A DNA stretch of 16,648 nt from an uncultured Bacteroidales bacterium (GCA_937910265.1 CALEPD010000117.1:1-16648), one strand, 5' to 3'. Counted from the stretch's first letter, positions 6,104 to 14,071 are shown. Notes: a model not told the origin generated them from the sequence alone. Made by a program: numbers and translations.

Positions 6104-7526
6104 ATCCGAGGGCTTCCCTGTATTTCGCCACGGTGCGCCGCGCGAGGTTGTATCCCTGGTTGCGCAGTATTTGGGTAAGTTCCTCGTCGGTGAGTGGTTT
6201 CTCCTTGTCTTCGTTTTTGATGATGTCGGTGAGCTGTTTTTTTATTTTCTCTGTTGCAATCTCCTCTCCGGTCTCGGATGTGATCGATTTCGAGAACAGC
6301 CTTTTCAGCAGGAATGTTCCAAGGTCGGTCTGTACATATTTCTCATTCACTATGCGTGAGATGGTCGAAATGTCCAGCCCTGTCGCCTGGGCCACCTCTT
6401 TTTGAAGCAGGGGTTTGATGTCGCCGTTGTCGCCGCTCAGGAAGAATGTCTTTTGTTTTTCCAGCAGAAACTCCATTACCCGTGTAAGCGTTTGGTGGCG
6501 TTGCTGGAGTGTGTCGATGAAGGTCTGGGCCGATTCTGCCTTTTCTTTGATAAAGCGAATGGTCTCCTTGTCGCCATGTTTTATCTCCTTACGGTTGTTC
6601 AAGTGGCTGAGCATGTCAAGGTAGTAGTTGCTGATTTTCAGTTTTGGGAGATATCTCTCGTTGAGGGTGAGCGACAGTTTGTCACCAGTACGGGTTACGA
6701 TGAAATCCGGTACAATGTATTGTGCCGAATACGACGATTCGGTGTAGTCGCTTCCGGGTTTCGGGTTCAGTTTCTGTATAAAGTCAATGGCTTCGTTGAG
6801 CTGTTCTTTCTCAACGTGGAGTGAGTTTATTATCGACGGATAGCGTCGGTTGCTGAAATCCGCGAAATGTTTGTCTATGAGAATTGTCGACAATGCCACC
6901 ACAGGGTCAGTCTGTTCCATGCGATGCAGTTGTATGGAGAGGCATTCCTGCAGATTCCGGCATCCTATTCCGGCAGGCTCGAAGGTTTGTATAATCTTCA
7001 GTACCGATTCCACCTCAGGAGGGTCCACCTCCAGTCCGTAGTCCGCCATATCGTTGGCTATCAGCCCCAAATCGCAGTTTATATACCCCGAGTCGTTGAT
7101 GCAGCTGATGATGGTTTCGCCAATCAGCATCTGTCTGTTGTCGAGGGGCAGTATTCTGAGTTGGGTAAGCAATTTCTCGGAAAACGAATTTTCGTTCGAC
7201 ACAACCCAATCTCTCTCCGTTGCATTCTTGTCCGACGGTTGCCATTCGCGGGTGTCATAGTCGTCGTCATACTCGTCTCTGTTCAGCAACTCAAACGGGT
7301 CGTCTTTCCCCGCATCAGCCTCCTGTGTGTCGTTCTCGAAGGTGGTGCCGAGCGTCTCGGTCGGTACGTCGTGCGATTCGAGTTCTTCCAGCAGCGGGTT
7401 CTTCTCAATCTCTTCCTTAATAGCCTGTTCCAGCGATGTGATGGGTAAGTGTAGCAGTCTCATCAGCATCAGTTGCTGGTGAGTGAGTTTCTGTTCGGTT
7501 TTAATCTTTTGTACCTGTCCGTTCAT
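5154..7526 (-). CDS. rpoN: RNA polymerase sigma-54 factor RpoN, joined in frame to an M23/LysM peptidase
   Basis: One 790-residue open frame in which two unrelated proteins follow each other. Residues 1-484 are a complete sigma-54: Gln-rich region I (QKLTHQQLMLMRLLHLPITS, activator-responsive); an acidic linker (about 48-110); the core-binding domain; a helix-turn-helix (LQKEVAQATGLDISTISRIV, about 375-395); and the RpoN box ARRTVAKYR (462-470), which contacts the -24 promoter element. The normal sigma-54 ending GRLRKEL is at residues 478-484, but no stop follows. The frame goes straight into a secretion signal and an M23 peptidase. A cytoplasmic sigma factor fused to an exported enzyme makes no obvious sense. 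A missing T in CTT-AAG at 6072-6077 would explain it: CTT-TAA would end rpoN exactly there. It lies 15 bases after the DUF4159 gene in the same operon. Confidence 0.9.
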   Translation of the reverse strand: MNGQVQKIKTEQKLTHQQLMLMRLLHLPITSLEQAIKEEIEKNPLLEELESHDVPTETLGTTFENDTQEADAGKDDPFELLNRDEYDDDYDTREWQPSDKNATERDWVVSNENSFSEKLLTQLRILPLDNRQMLIGETIISCINDSGYINCDLGLIANDMADYGLEVDPPEVESVLKIIQTFEPAGIGCRNLQECLSIQLHRMEQTDPVVALSTILIDKHFADFSNRRYPSIINSLHVEKEQLNEAIDFIQKLNPKPGSDYTESSYSAQYIVPDFIVTRTGDKLSLTLNERYLPKLKISNYYLDMLSHLNNRKEIKHGDKETIRFIKEKAESAQTFIDTLQQRHQTLTRVMEFLLEKQKTFFLSGDNGDIKPLLQKEVAQATGLDISTISRIVNEKYVQTDLGTFLLKRLFSKSITSETGEEIATEKIKKQLTDIIKNEDKEKPLTDEELTQILRNQGYNLARRTVAKYREALGYAVGRLRKELKTVIILIVSTLFQLNPCQAQQSNGHNNNDREIADEDELIDQIYLEETPAAIWYGNSLSSDRVRLKTLPLDSLPDEINIRLVETPEQFCFPVKNVITSPYGWRWERPHRGVDIRLKVGDPVHCVFDGIVRIAKPFGAYGNLVVVRHNNGLETVYGHLSKIHVKAKQKVKAGEVLGLGGSTGRSTGPHLHFEVRFQYEAFDPEWILDFSNYTLRSKKLHLDKSYFGITKPKKAQSIVYKADESYIKERPSSPKKTKKHTVYETQRGDTLELISRAYKTTPEKIKELNPILGNISHNDNIKPGLKIIIL

Positions 7527-7541
7527 GTAGTAGCTGTCCGG

Positions 7542-8198
7542 TTATTGGTTCATGAATACATACTGAATGAGATTGGCTCCCATTCGAAGTGCCTGGGTTC
7601 GTGTTTTTTGACTGTCGTTGTGCACATCCTGGTCTTCCCATCCGTCTCCAAGGTCACACTCCCACGAGAAGAAGCATACCAATCTCCCTTCCCATATCAA
7701 TCCATATCCCTTGGGGGGCAGGTTGTCATGTTCATGTATCTTGGGCAGTCCGTTCGGGAAATCGTATTTCTGGTGATAGATGGGGTGGGTGAATGGAAGT
7801 TCCACAAAGTCAAGCTCAGGGAAAACCTTTTTCATTTGGGGGATGATGAAGTCCTTGATGCCGTAATTGTCGTCAATATGCAGGAATCCGCCACCAATCA
7901 GGTAGGTGCGGAGGTTCTGGGCTTCTTGATTGCTGAGCACAATGTTTCCGTGTCCCGTCAAGTGTATGAACGGGTAGTTGAATATGTCCGAGCTGCCTAC
8001 CTCAACCACCGCGTATTGTGGCGAAAGGTTCGTGCCGAGGTCCGTGTTGCAGAATGCTATGAGGTTGGTCAGCGATGTAGGGTTGGCATACCAGTCGCCG
8101 CCGCCGCTGTATTTCAGCAGCCCTATCTGCGTCTGTCCGCTCACGCCCAACGACAAGCATGCCGTTGCCACAATAGTCAGTAATATTTGCCTTGCCAT
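7542..8198 (-). CDS. DUF4159 domain protein, probably exported
   Basis: A 218-residue protein with a short signal peptide (MARQILLTIVATACLSLGVS, likely cut after G21). The rest matches the DUF4159 pattern as I know it: LLKYSGGGDWYANPTSLTNL near the mature start, FIHLTGHGNIVLS, then LRTYLIGGGFLHIDDNYG, and a C-terminal NGLPKIHEHD followed by DLGDGWED. The GGGFLHIDD segment suggests a Rossmann-like, glutamine-amidotransferase-like fold, but I see no proven catalytic triad. Function is unknown. It starts 6 bases after rsmE and ends 15 bases before rpoN, so it is co-transcribed with both. The link to the peptidoglycan enzyme two genes on suggests an envelope role, which is inference only. Confidence 0.85.
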   Translation of the reverse strand: MARQILLTIVATACLSLGVSGQTQIGLLKYSGGGDWYANPTSLTNLIAFCNTDLGTNLSPQYAVVEVGSSDIFNYPFIHLTGHGNIVLSNQEAQNLRTYLIGGGFLHIDDNYGIKDFIIPQMKKVFPELDFVELPFTHPIYHQKYDFPNGLPKIHEHDNLPPKGYGLIWEGRLVCFFSWECDLGDGWEDQDVHNDSQKTRTQALRMGANLIQYVFMNQ

Positions 8199-8204
8199 AA
8201 TCGC

Positions 8205-8894
8205 TTAGGTGTTCATGAAGTTGATTACAGTTACTGCTGTTTCCGTACGCAGCCTGCACTCTCCCAATGTCACCGGCGTAAACTGTCTCTCCATAGCCGC
8301 CGCAATCTCTCTGGCGCTGAAGTCACCTTCGGGTCCTATAAGCAGGGTGATGGGGGAGTGGGGAGTGTAAATGTCCTTGATGGGTGTGCGGTGGCTGTCG
8401 TCGCAATGGCATATGGCCTTCACCCCTTCAATCGGAGCCGCTATCAAATCAAGCATCTTTGTCGGCTCGTTCAGTTTGGGTTTGTATGCTTTCAGCGATT
8501 GTTTCATCGCGCTGATGATTATTTTTTCCAGCCTGTTGGTCTTTATCGCATCCCTTTCCGAATGGTCGCATATCAGTGGTGTGATCTCGTCAACGCCTAT
8601 CTCAACAGCTTTCTCCAAAAACCATTCCATGCGGGCGTTGTTCTTGGTGGCGGCGAGGGCTATGTGCAGGTGGTGGTTGCGTTTTTGATAATTTTCTATA
8701 CGCTCTACCACAGTTACTTCGCATGCCTTGTGGTCCGGATTGACAATCTCACAGCGGCACATGGTGCCGTTGCCGTCGGTAAGCCACAGCTCGTCTCCCA
8801 GCCCCATCCTGAGCACCTTGATGCAGTGCTTTGATTCCTCGGCTGTTAGTTGATGAATGTCTCCTATGGTGTATTCTGTGTAAAACAATCGCAT
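8205..8894 (-). CDS. rsmE: 16S rRNA (uracil-1498-N3)-methyltransferase RsmE
   Basis: A 229-residue SPOUT-class methyltransferase that methylates N3 of U1498 in the decoding region of 16S rRNA using S-adenosylmethionine. The N-terminal PUA-like RNA-binding domain (about 1-70) contains HCIKVLRMGLGDELWLTDG. The C-terminal trefoil-knot domain has EKAVEIGVDEITPL (94-107), IGPEGDFSAREI (186-197, the SAM-binding loop) and the ending TLGECRLRTETAVTVINFM. Length is normal. It is the first gene of the minus-strand operon running to fmt, with a TAnnTTTG box 24 bases before its ATG. Confidence 0.96.
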   Translation of the reverse strand: MRLFYTEYTIGDIHQLTAEESKHCIKVLRMGLGDELWLTDGNGTMCRCEIVNPDHKACEVTVVERIENYQKRNHHLHIALAATKNNARMEWFLEKAVEIGVDEITPLICDHSERDAIKTNRLEKIIISAMKQSLKAYKPKLNEPTKMLDLIAAPIEGVKAICHCDDSHRTPIKDIYTPHSPITLLIGPEGDFSAREIAAAMERQFTPVTLGECRLRTETAVTVINFMNT

Positions 8895-8918
8895 GGTTTT
8901 CTCCGGATTTTAAAATTG

Positions 8919-8926
8919 CAAAGATA
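8919..8926 (-). promoter_or_regulatory. Bacteroidetes-type -7 box for the rsmE-to-fmt operon
   Basis: TATCTTTG on the minus strand matches TAnnTTTG exactly, 24 bases before the rsmE ATG. A TTGC lies about 15 bases further upstream, closer than the usual -33 spacing. It is the only clear promoter for the five-gene operon. Confidence 0.55.
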
Positions 8927-9301
8927 CGTTTTTTTTAGCAATTGGTTAGGATGGGTGCATTTGTTGTCGCTCGCATGGCTCTTTTCCCAGGCTTCGCCTG
9001 TGCCGATTCCCGGCAGTAGGGCTCACCCCGCTCAGCCTTCTTCTATCGGTTGTGCCCGATGCCGCTGCGGTTTTTCCTCCTCAGCACTTGCCATCCGTAT
9101 GCCCTTCCGCTGGCCGATTCCTCAGCCTGGCAAAAATACTTGTCGCTCTATGTGTCTGTCAGCCATCCTTGCCGAGGTGTCGATGTCCCAAAGCCTCAAA
9201 AACGCTTCGTTGCCCATGCGACATCGCAACGGGCTGCAACGTTTATCTTAGGGCACTTTCCTCTTGGCTTGGCCATCGGGAAATGCCTGTTACAAACAAT
9301 T
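8927..9301. other. GC-rich non-coding stretch between rsmE and the large secreted protein
   Basis: No believable gene. Frames are open in places, but the translations are rich in Cys, Pro and Arg with no domain, and the composition differs from the genes on both sides. Short inverted repeats are present, for example CAGGC-TTC-GCCTG (8988-9000) and CGTTGC/GCAACG (9208-9213 with 9226-9231). On the minus strand, small open stretches are separated by single stops, as in a decayed gene or an interspersed repeat. It could also hold a structured RNA. I cannot decide from one copy. Confidence 0.4.
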
Positions 9302-9329
9302 CCGTTTTGATAACTTTTGAGCAAAACGG
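9302..9329. repeat. Perfect 8-base inverted repeat upstream of the large-gene promoter
   Basis: CCGTTTTG (9302-9309) and CAAAACGG (9322-9329) are exact reverse complements separated by 12 bases. The centre-to-centre distance of 20 bases, about two helix turns, suits a dimeric regulator. It ends 23 bases before the -7 box at 9353, next to the -33 region. No T tract follows, so it is not an obvious terminator. Confidence 0.45.
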
Positions 9330-9352
9330 CGCTGGCAATGTGAAGTTAGTGC

Positions 9353-9360
9353 TATTTTTG
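9353..9360 (+). promoter_or_regulatory. Bacteroidetes-type -7 box for the large secreted protein
   Basis: TATTTTTG matches TAnnTTTG exactly, 32 bases before the ATG at 9393. No clear TTTG is seen at -33; the inverted repeat at 9302-9329 ends just upstream of that position, so activator-assisted or repressed transcription is conceivable. Confidence 0.5.
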
Positions 9361-9392
9361 CAAATTGTATAATTGTGCAAAACCGATACTGT

Positions 9393-12300
9393 ATGAACAC
9401 GAAAAAAATTTTCATTCTGACACTTCTTGCTTTGGTCACAACTGCCATCTATGCCCAAAAGGGTAAATCCGAAATCCGTTTCAACAACGAGGAACTGCCC
9501 GCACAGGTGCTCGAGTATATGAACCGCTCTGGCGACGACGCGCGCAAAAAGGAAAACACCAAGGCAGTTAGGATTTTTGAGTCCGATTTTGCCCAAATGG
9601 ACGTCCCAGTCAAAGACCGCCTCGTCCTTATCTACGAGACCGCCGTCAAACTCCGCATGCGTGCCTACCCCGACATGTACAACATGGTCACCACCATGCA
9701 CCTCTATTACGCCGAAGGACAGAACTTCGATGCTTGGGTTAGTTCCATCGAACTGCTCCAAAGCCGCAACAAGAAAGTCAAGGATGTCACCGATTTTGTC
9801 AATTTTTCGCAACAGCTCATTGCCGACCGCACTCTCTATAAATCTCCATCATCCATCTGGCAGGCCCAGCCCGGAACGCCTTACCGGTTGAAAGTCGAGG
9901 ACGAGGAGATTCTCGTCGACCTTCAGGGTCCTTTCGAATTGTACTACAGCTCCGGCCGCGACAACGGAACCATTTACGGCACCTCAGGCAACTACTCTTA
10001 TTTCGACAACAAATGGCAAGGCAAGGGCGGCCGCCTGAATTGGGATCGAACTGGCTTGCCCACAACAACTTGCTGGGCTGTACTCGATAAATATGAGGCT
10101 GTGCTCCGCTTCCCCAAATTCACCGCCGACTCTGTGAGCTTCACCCATACCACCTATTTCCAGCAACCCATTTTGGGGCGCGTCGAGGAAGCCCTCTCCG
10201 CCAAGGTCGACCCCGACCGTTACCAATTTCCCAAATTCCGCTCCTACCAAACCGACTTCTTCATGAAGGACATCCTCGAGGGCGTCGATTATCAGGGAAG
10301 CTTTATGATGCGAGGCTCCAAGTTCGTCACCTCCGACACCAAAAACCCGGCAACCTTGCTCTTCTACCGCAACGGCGAGAAGTTCATCGCTGTCCGCTCT
10401 CCCAAGTTCACCATCACTTCCAGCCGCTTCTCAACCGAGAAGGCTTCTGTTAAAATCTACGTCGGCGACGACTCCATCTGCAACAACGGTATTACCGTGC
10501 GCTATTCCGTGGCCGACAAAGCTGTCATCCTCATCAACGACGATAAGCGCAATTTCTATAGCCCCTATTCCAACAGCTACCACAACCTCGACATGTATTG
10601 CGAGCAGATTGTTTGGAAAAAGGATGGCGACATCGTCGACTTCTCAATGCTCGTCGAACCGGGCGCACGCAGCTTCGCAACCTTCGAGTCGCGCAACTAC
10701 TATTCTGCCGCCAAGTACCGCCAAATCCAGGGCATCGACGAAGTCAGCCCCTCGCAGCGTGTCTTCAAATACATGCAGTCCCGCGGCGGAATCTACGAGT
10801 TTTACGTCGATGAGTTCGCCGCACACATACACATGGACATCTCCCAGGCAAAACTGATGATTCACAATCTGGCCAAATCAGGTCTCGTGCTCTTCGACGA
10901 AACCGACGGCATGGTCTATGTCCAGGACAAACTCCTCGACTACGAGCGCGCCCGTGCCAAGTCGGCCAAGAGCGACTACGACGCCATCACGCTCTCATCC
11001 GAGGCCTCCGGCCGCAACGCACGCCTCGACCTCAACTCCAAAGACCTCCATATCGCAGGTGTTAGCAAATTCATCGTCAGCGACAGCCAGCGCGTGGCCA
11101 TCTTCCCACGCAATGGCGACGTCACCGTCAAGAAAAACCGCGAAATCGCCTTCTCCGGCCGCGTCAATGTCGGCCGCTTCGTGATGTATGTTACCGATGC
11201 CGACTTCTCCTACGAGAACTTCAGCCTCGACCTGCCCAAAATCGACTCGCTGTATTTCGCCGTCACCGATTTCCTCGACCCGACCAAGGACCACATCGTC
11301 TACACACCGCTCTTCAATCTTGTGGGCAACATCCAAATCGACTCCCCCGACAACCGCACTGGCCTCAAACGGAACAAGGAGGCCGGGTACCCCATCTTCA
11401 ATAGCTTGCAGGATAGCTACGTCTACTACGACAGGGCCGATATTTACAACGGCACCTACAAACGCGATAAATTCTATTATACACTCAAGCCCTTTACCAT
11501 CAAGCGACTCATGGACTTCAAGACCGACAGCTTGATGTTCAACGGCTCGTTGATCTCCGCCGGCATCTTCCCCGAGATAGTCGAACCCCTCAAGGTGCAG
11601 CGCGACTATTCGCTCGGCTTCACCATCCAAACCCCTGAGGGCGGCTACGAGGCCTATGGCGGCAAGGGCCACTACACCAGCACCATTTCGCTCAGCTACC
11701 AAGGCTTGCGAGGCGACGGTCGAGTCGATTACCTGAGCTCCACCATCAATTCCAAGAACATTGTATTCATGCCCGACTCCATGGTCGCTGTCTCCGACAA
11801 TTACACCCTGCGCGAGGAAGGCAACTTCCCCGATGTTCGTATCGGCCACGCCAAGCAAAATTGGTACCCATACGCCGACTCCATGCTCGTGTCCCAACTC
11901 CCCAAGGGCAAGCCCTTCAAAATGTACCATGACAACGCCGAGCTCCACGGCCAGCTCATAGTCAAACCCTCCGGAGCATTCGGACGGGGCAAGATTGTAA
12001 TCCAGGAAGGTACTCTCGAGTCCGACCGCTTCGAGCTCCTGCCGCTCGAAACCAATGCACAGGTGGCTTCATTCACTCTCTATTCCGAAGTGCATAACAA
12101 TTTGGCATTCTCGGCAACCAACCTCAAGGCCCACGTCGATTACGAAACCCGACGCGCCGAATTTACCGCCAATGCCGACATGGAACGCACCCAGTTGCCA
12201 GTCGTTCAGTATGTGGCCTATATCGACAAGGTCGCATGGGAAATCGACAAAAAGGAATTGGATCTCCTCAATAGCAAAAGCGAGTCTACCATGGGACTTG

Positions 12301-13934
12301 AGGGTCTGGCGCTACGCGAACGCATGGAACGCCCCGAACGTCCCGGTGCACGTTACGTCAGCACCGACCCCAAACAGGATAGTCTTCAGTTCTTCGCCGT
12401 TCATGGCATCTATCGCTACAACGATGGCGACCTCGCTTGTCGCGACGTCTTCTCCATCAATATCGCCGATGCCGCAGTGGCTCCACGTGGCGACACCATC
12501 CGCGTGCGCGCAGGTGGTAAGATGAACCTGTTGCAGAAATCTCAAATCCTCGCCAGCCGCGACAACCGCAACCACCTCATCTACGATGCCGACATCGTGG
12601 TCAATGGCGCCAAGTCATACAGCGGTAAAGGCTACATCGATTACATCGATGAGAACGAAAAGAGTCAGAAAATCTTCTTGTCCGAAATCGAGCCCAACAA
12701 CGCCGGTGTCACTGTCGGCAATGGCTTCATCTCCGACAGCGCCAACTTCACCCTCAACAGCGCCTTCGGCTTTGCCGGTAAGGTCCGCGTCGAGGCCGAC
12801 AAGGAATTCTACCACTTCGACGGCGGCGTACGCTTGCTCCACAACTGCGTGGCAGGCACCGAACTCGGTCTCCTTGCCTATGCCGATTACCTCGATCCCA
12901 AGAACATCCGTATCATGGTGCCCGAGCTGCCCACCGACTGGAAGGGCCAGCCCATCACCGCATCCATACTGTTCAACAAGAGCACCATGTCTCCCTATCC
13001 CGCATTCCTCACTGCCGATCGCCCAGCCGACAACCAACTGCTCTCATCCTTCGGCATGCTCACCTACGACAACAGCCAACAGCGCTACATCATCGCCTCC
13101 GAGCATAAGCTCAACGACTTCGACAACGTGGTTGGCCGCAACTTGATATTGAACACCCGCAGCTGCACCGTCGAAGGCGAAGGCCCCATCTCCTTCGGTG
13201 CGAAGAACGGTGTAACCAACATGTTTATCCATGGTACCGCAAAGGTCGACCCCAAAGATGTTAACGCATGCCACCTCAACACTGTCTTCGGCTTCACCTT
13301 CCCCATGGACGCAGGTGTTCTCGATGCAATGGCACGCAACATAGCCGACGACTTGCGCCTCTCACCCTCTAATCCCGACAACGAGGTGCTGCGCCGCACC
13401 ATGATCTATTACATGGGCGAACTGGCAGGCAACGAGGCTTACTCATCCTATGTGGCCACCAACCAGTACGACAAGAATCCTGAACAGTTCGAGTCCTCCA
13501 TCCTCTTCGAGGACCTCCAGTGGAAGTACTCCCCAGCGCTTGGTTACTACACCAACGGCGTGGCAGCCTTGGCAAGCGTGGGCAAAAACCAAATCCATCT
13601 CAATGTCCGCGTCAAGGCACAGGTCTACAAACGTGGTACCGAAACATACCTCACACTGTACATCCAGGCCGCTTCCGACCACTGGTATTACTTCAATTTC
13701 GAGTTTACCACACAGCGCATGACCGTCTATTCCAGCGTGGGCGAATTTGTCGATATGATCAAGCAGATTCCTCAGGAAAAACGTATGGTCTCTGGCAAAG
13801 GCGGTGTTGGCACCTTCTCTTACCGTGTCGGCAGCAGTCGCTCCGAAGTGCAGAATTTCTTGCTCAAAATGGAGGGAGGCACACCTCTCGACGACGAATA
13901 TGACGAGTACGACGAAGAAGATAGTGAAGAATAA
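9393..13934 (+). CDS. Very large secreted protein of unknown function
   Basis: A 1513-residue protein. MNTKKIFILTLLALVTTAIYA is a clean signal peptide (cut after A21, before Q22), so it is exported to the periplasm or beyond; no lipobox, membrane anchor or type IX sorting domain is seen. Residues about 25-150 look helical. Most of the rest alternates short hydrophobic and polar strands with many Tyr, Asp and Gly-turn repeats (such as GKGHYTSTISLSYQGLRGDG and SGKGYIDYIDE), suggesting long beta-structure, but I recognise no named family. A segment at about 452-515 resembles a winged helix. The last 14 residues are almost all Asp, Glu or Tyr. I chose the ATG at 9393 rather than the in-frame GTG at 9375 because the signal peptide begins there. 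Codons end in C far more than in neighbouring genes, consistent with high expression or separate origin. It is transcribed alone. Confidence 0.85.
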   Translation: MNTKKIFILTLLALVTTAIYAQKGKSEIRFNNEELPAQVLEYMNRSGDDARKKENTKAVRIFESDFAQMDVPVKDRLVLIYETAVKLRMRAYPDMYNMVTTMHLYYAEGQNFDAWVSSIELLQSRNKKVKDVTDFVNFSQQLIADRTLYKSPSSIWQAQPGTPYRLKVEDEEILVDLQGPFELYYSSGRDNGTIYGTSGNYSYFDNKWQGKGGRLNWDRTGLPTTTCWAVLDKYEAVLRFPKFTADSVSFTHTTYFQQPILGRVEEALSAKVDPDRYQFPKFRSYQTDFFMKDILEGVDYQGSFMMRGSKFVTSDTKNPATLLFYRNGEKFIAVRSPKFTITSSRFSTEKASVKIYVGDDSICNNGITVRYSVADKAVILINDDKRNFYSPYSNSYHNLDMYCEQIVWKKDGDIVDFSMLVEPGARSFATFESRNYYSAAKYRQIQGIDEVSPSQRVFKYMQSRGGIYEFYVDEFAAHIHMDISQAKLMIHNLAKSGLVLFDETDGMVYVQDKLLDYERARAKSAKSDYDAITLSSEASGRNARLDLNSKDLHIAGVSKFIVSDSQRVAIFPRNGDVTVKKNREIAFSGRVNVGRFVMYVTDADFSYENFSLDLPKIDSLYFAVTDFLDPTKDHIVYTPLFNLVGNIQIDSPDNRTGLKRNKEAGYPIFNSLQDSYVYYDRADIYNGTYKRDKFYYTLKPFTIKRLMDFKTDSLMFNGSLISAGIFPEIVEPLKVQRDYSLGFTIQTPEGGYEAYGGKGHYTSTISLSYQGLRGDGRVDYLSSTINSKNIVFMPDSMVAVSDNYTLREEGNFPDVRIGHAKQNWYPYADSMLVSQLPKGKPFKMYHDNAELHGQLIVKPSGAFGRGKIVIQEGTLESDRFELLPLETNAQVASFTLYSEVHNNLAFSATNLKAHVDYETRRAEFTANADMERTQLPVVQYVAYIDKVAWEIDKKELDLLNSKSESTMGLEGLALRERMERPERPGARYVSTDPKQDSLQFFAVHGIYRYNDGDLACRDVFSINIADAAVAPRGDTIRVRAGGKMNLLQKSQILASRDNRNHLIYDADIVVNGAKSYSGKGYIDYIDENEKSQKIFLSEIEPNNAGVTVGNGFISDSANFTLNSAFGFAGKVRVEADKEFYHFDGGVRLLHNCVAGTELGLLAYADYLDPKNIRIMVPELPTDWKGQPITASILFNKSTMSPYPAFLTADRPADNQLLSSFGMLTYDNSQQRYIIASEHKLNDFDNVVGRNLILNTRSCTVEGEGPISFGAKNGVTNMFIHGTAKVDPKDVNACHLNTVFGFTFPMDAGVLDAMARNIADDLRLSPSNPDNEVLRRTMIYYMGELAGNEAYSSYVATNQYDKNPEQFESSILFEDLQWKYSPALGYYTNGVAALASVGKNQIHLNVRVKAQVYKRGTETYLTLYIQAASDHWYYFNFEFTTQRMTVYSSVGEFVDMIKQIPQEKRMVSGKGGVGTFSYRVGSSRSEVQNFLLKMEGGTPLDDEYDEYDEEDSEE

Positions 13935-14009
13935 TATACTGTCATTCATTGTGATAGATTCTTGCAGAATATTTTTCTGAAAAAACCCAAATAAAAGTAA
14001 AAATAATGT
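13935..14009. other. Probable join between Bacteroidales and Firmicutes DNA
   Basis: AT-rich spacer after the large gene. A small hairpin (ATTCT-TGC-AGAAT, 13958-13970) followed by ATTTTT could end transcription from the left. On the right side a Clostridia-style promoter begins at 14010. Upstream all starts lack Shine-Dalgarno sites; downstream nearly all have strong ones. The exact break cannot be placed. Confidence 0.6.
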
Positions 14010-14038
14010 TTGACAAATGAGATAAAAGCCTATATAAT
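14010..14038 (+). promoter_or_regulatory. Perfect consensus sigma-70/sigma-A promoter for yceD-rpmF
   Basis: TTGACA (14010-14015) and TATAAT (14033-14038) are separated by exactly 17 bases, the ideal housekeeping promoter of Firmicutes and Proteobacteria and unlike the Bacteroidetes promoters elsewhere in the window. The predicted start near 14045 gives a leader of about 27 bases ending in AAGGAGG (14059-14065), 6 bases before the ATG. Confidence 0.9.
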
Positions 14039-14071
14039 ATGTAGGCACGACTGTGAATAAGGAGGAATAGT

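Noticed and set aside
7473..8183. Plus-strand open frame of 236 codons opposite DUF4159
   Set aside because: It is the shadow of a well-supported minus-strand gene and has no recognisable domain or start signal.
8850..9372. Overlapping plus-strand frames in the GC-rich intergenic stretch
   Set aside because: Cys/Pro/Arg-rich translations without domain or ribosome binding cues; they also run into the promoter of the next gene.
9375..9392. Upstream GTG start for the large secreted protein
   Set aside because: It would add six residues before a signal peptide that begins properly at the ATG at 9393.
10995..11948. Long open frame of over 300 codons on the minus strand inside the large gene
   Set aside because: Its translation is dominated by Val, Gly, Glu and Ala in the pattern expected opposite C-ending codons. 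It has no domain, promoter or sensible start, and the plus-strand gene has a signal peptide and continuous coding character.
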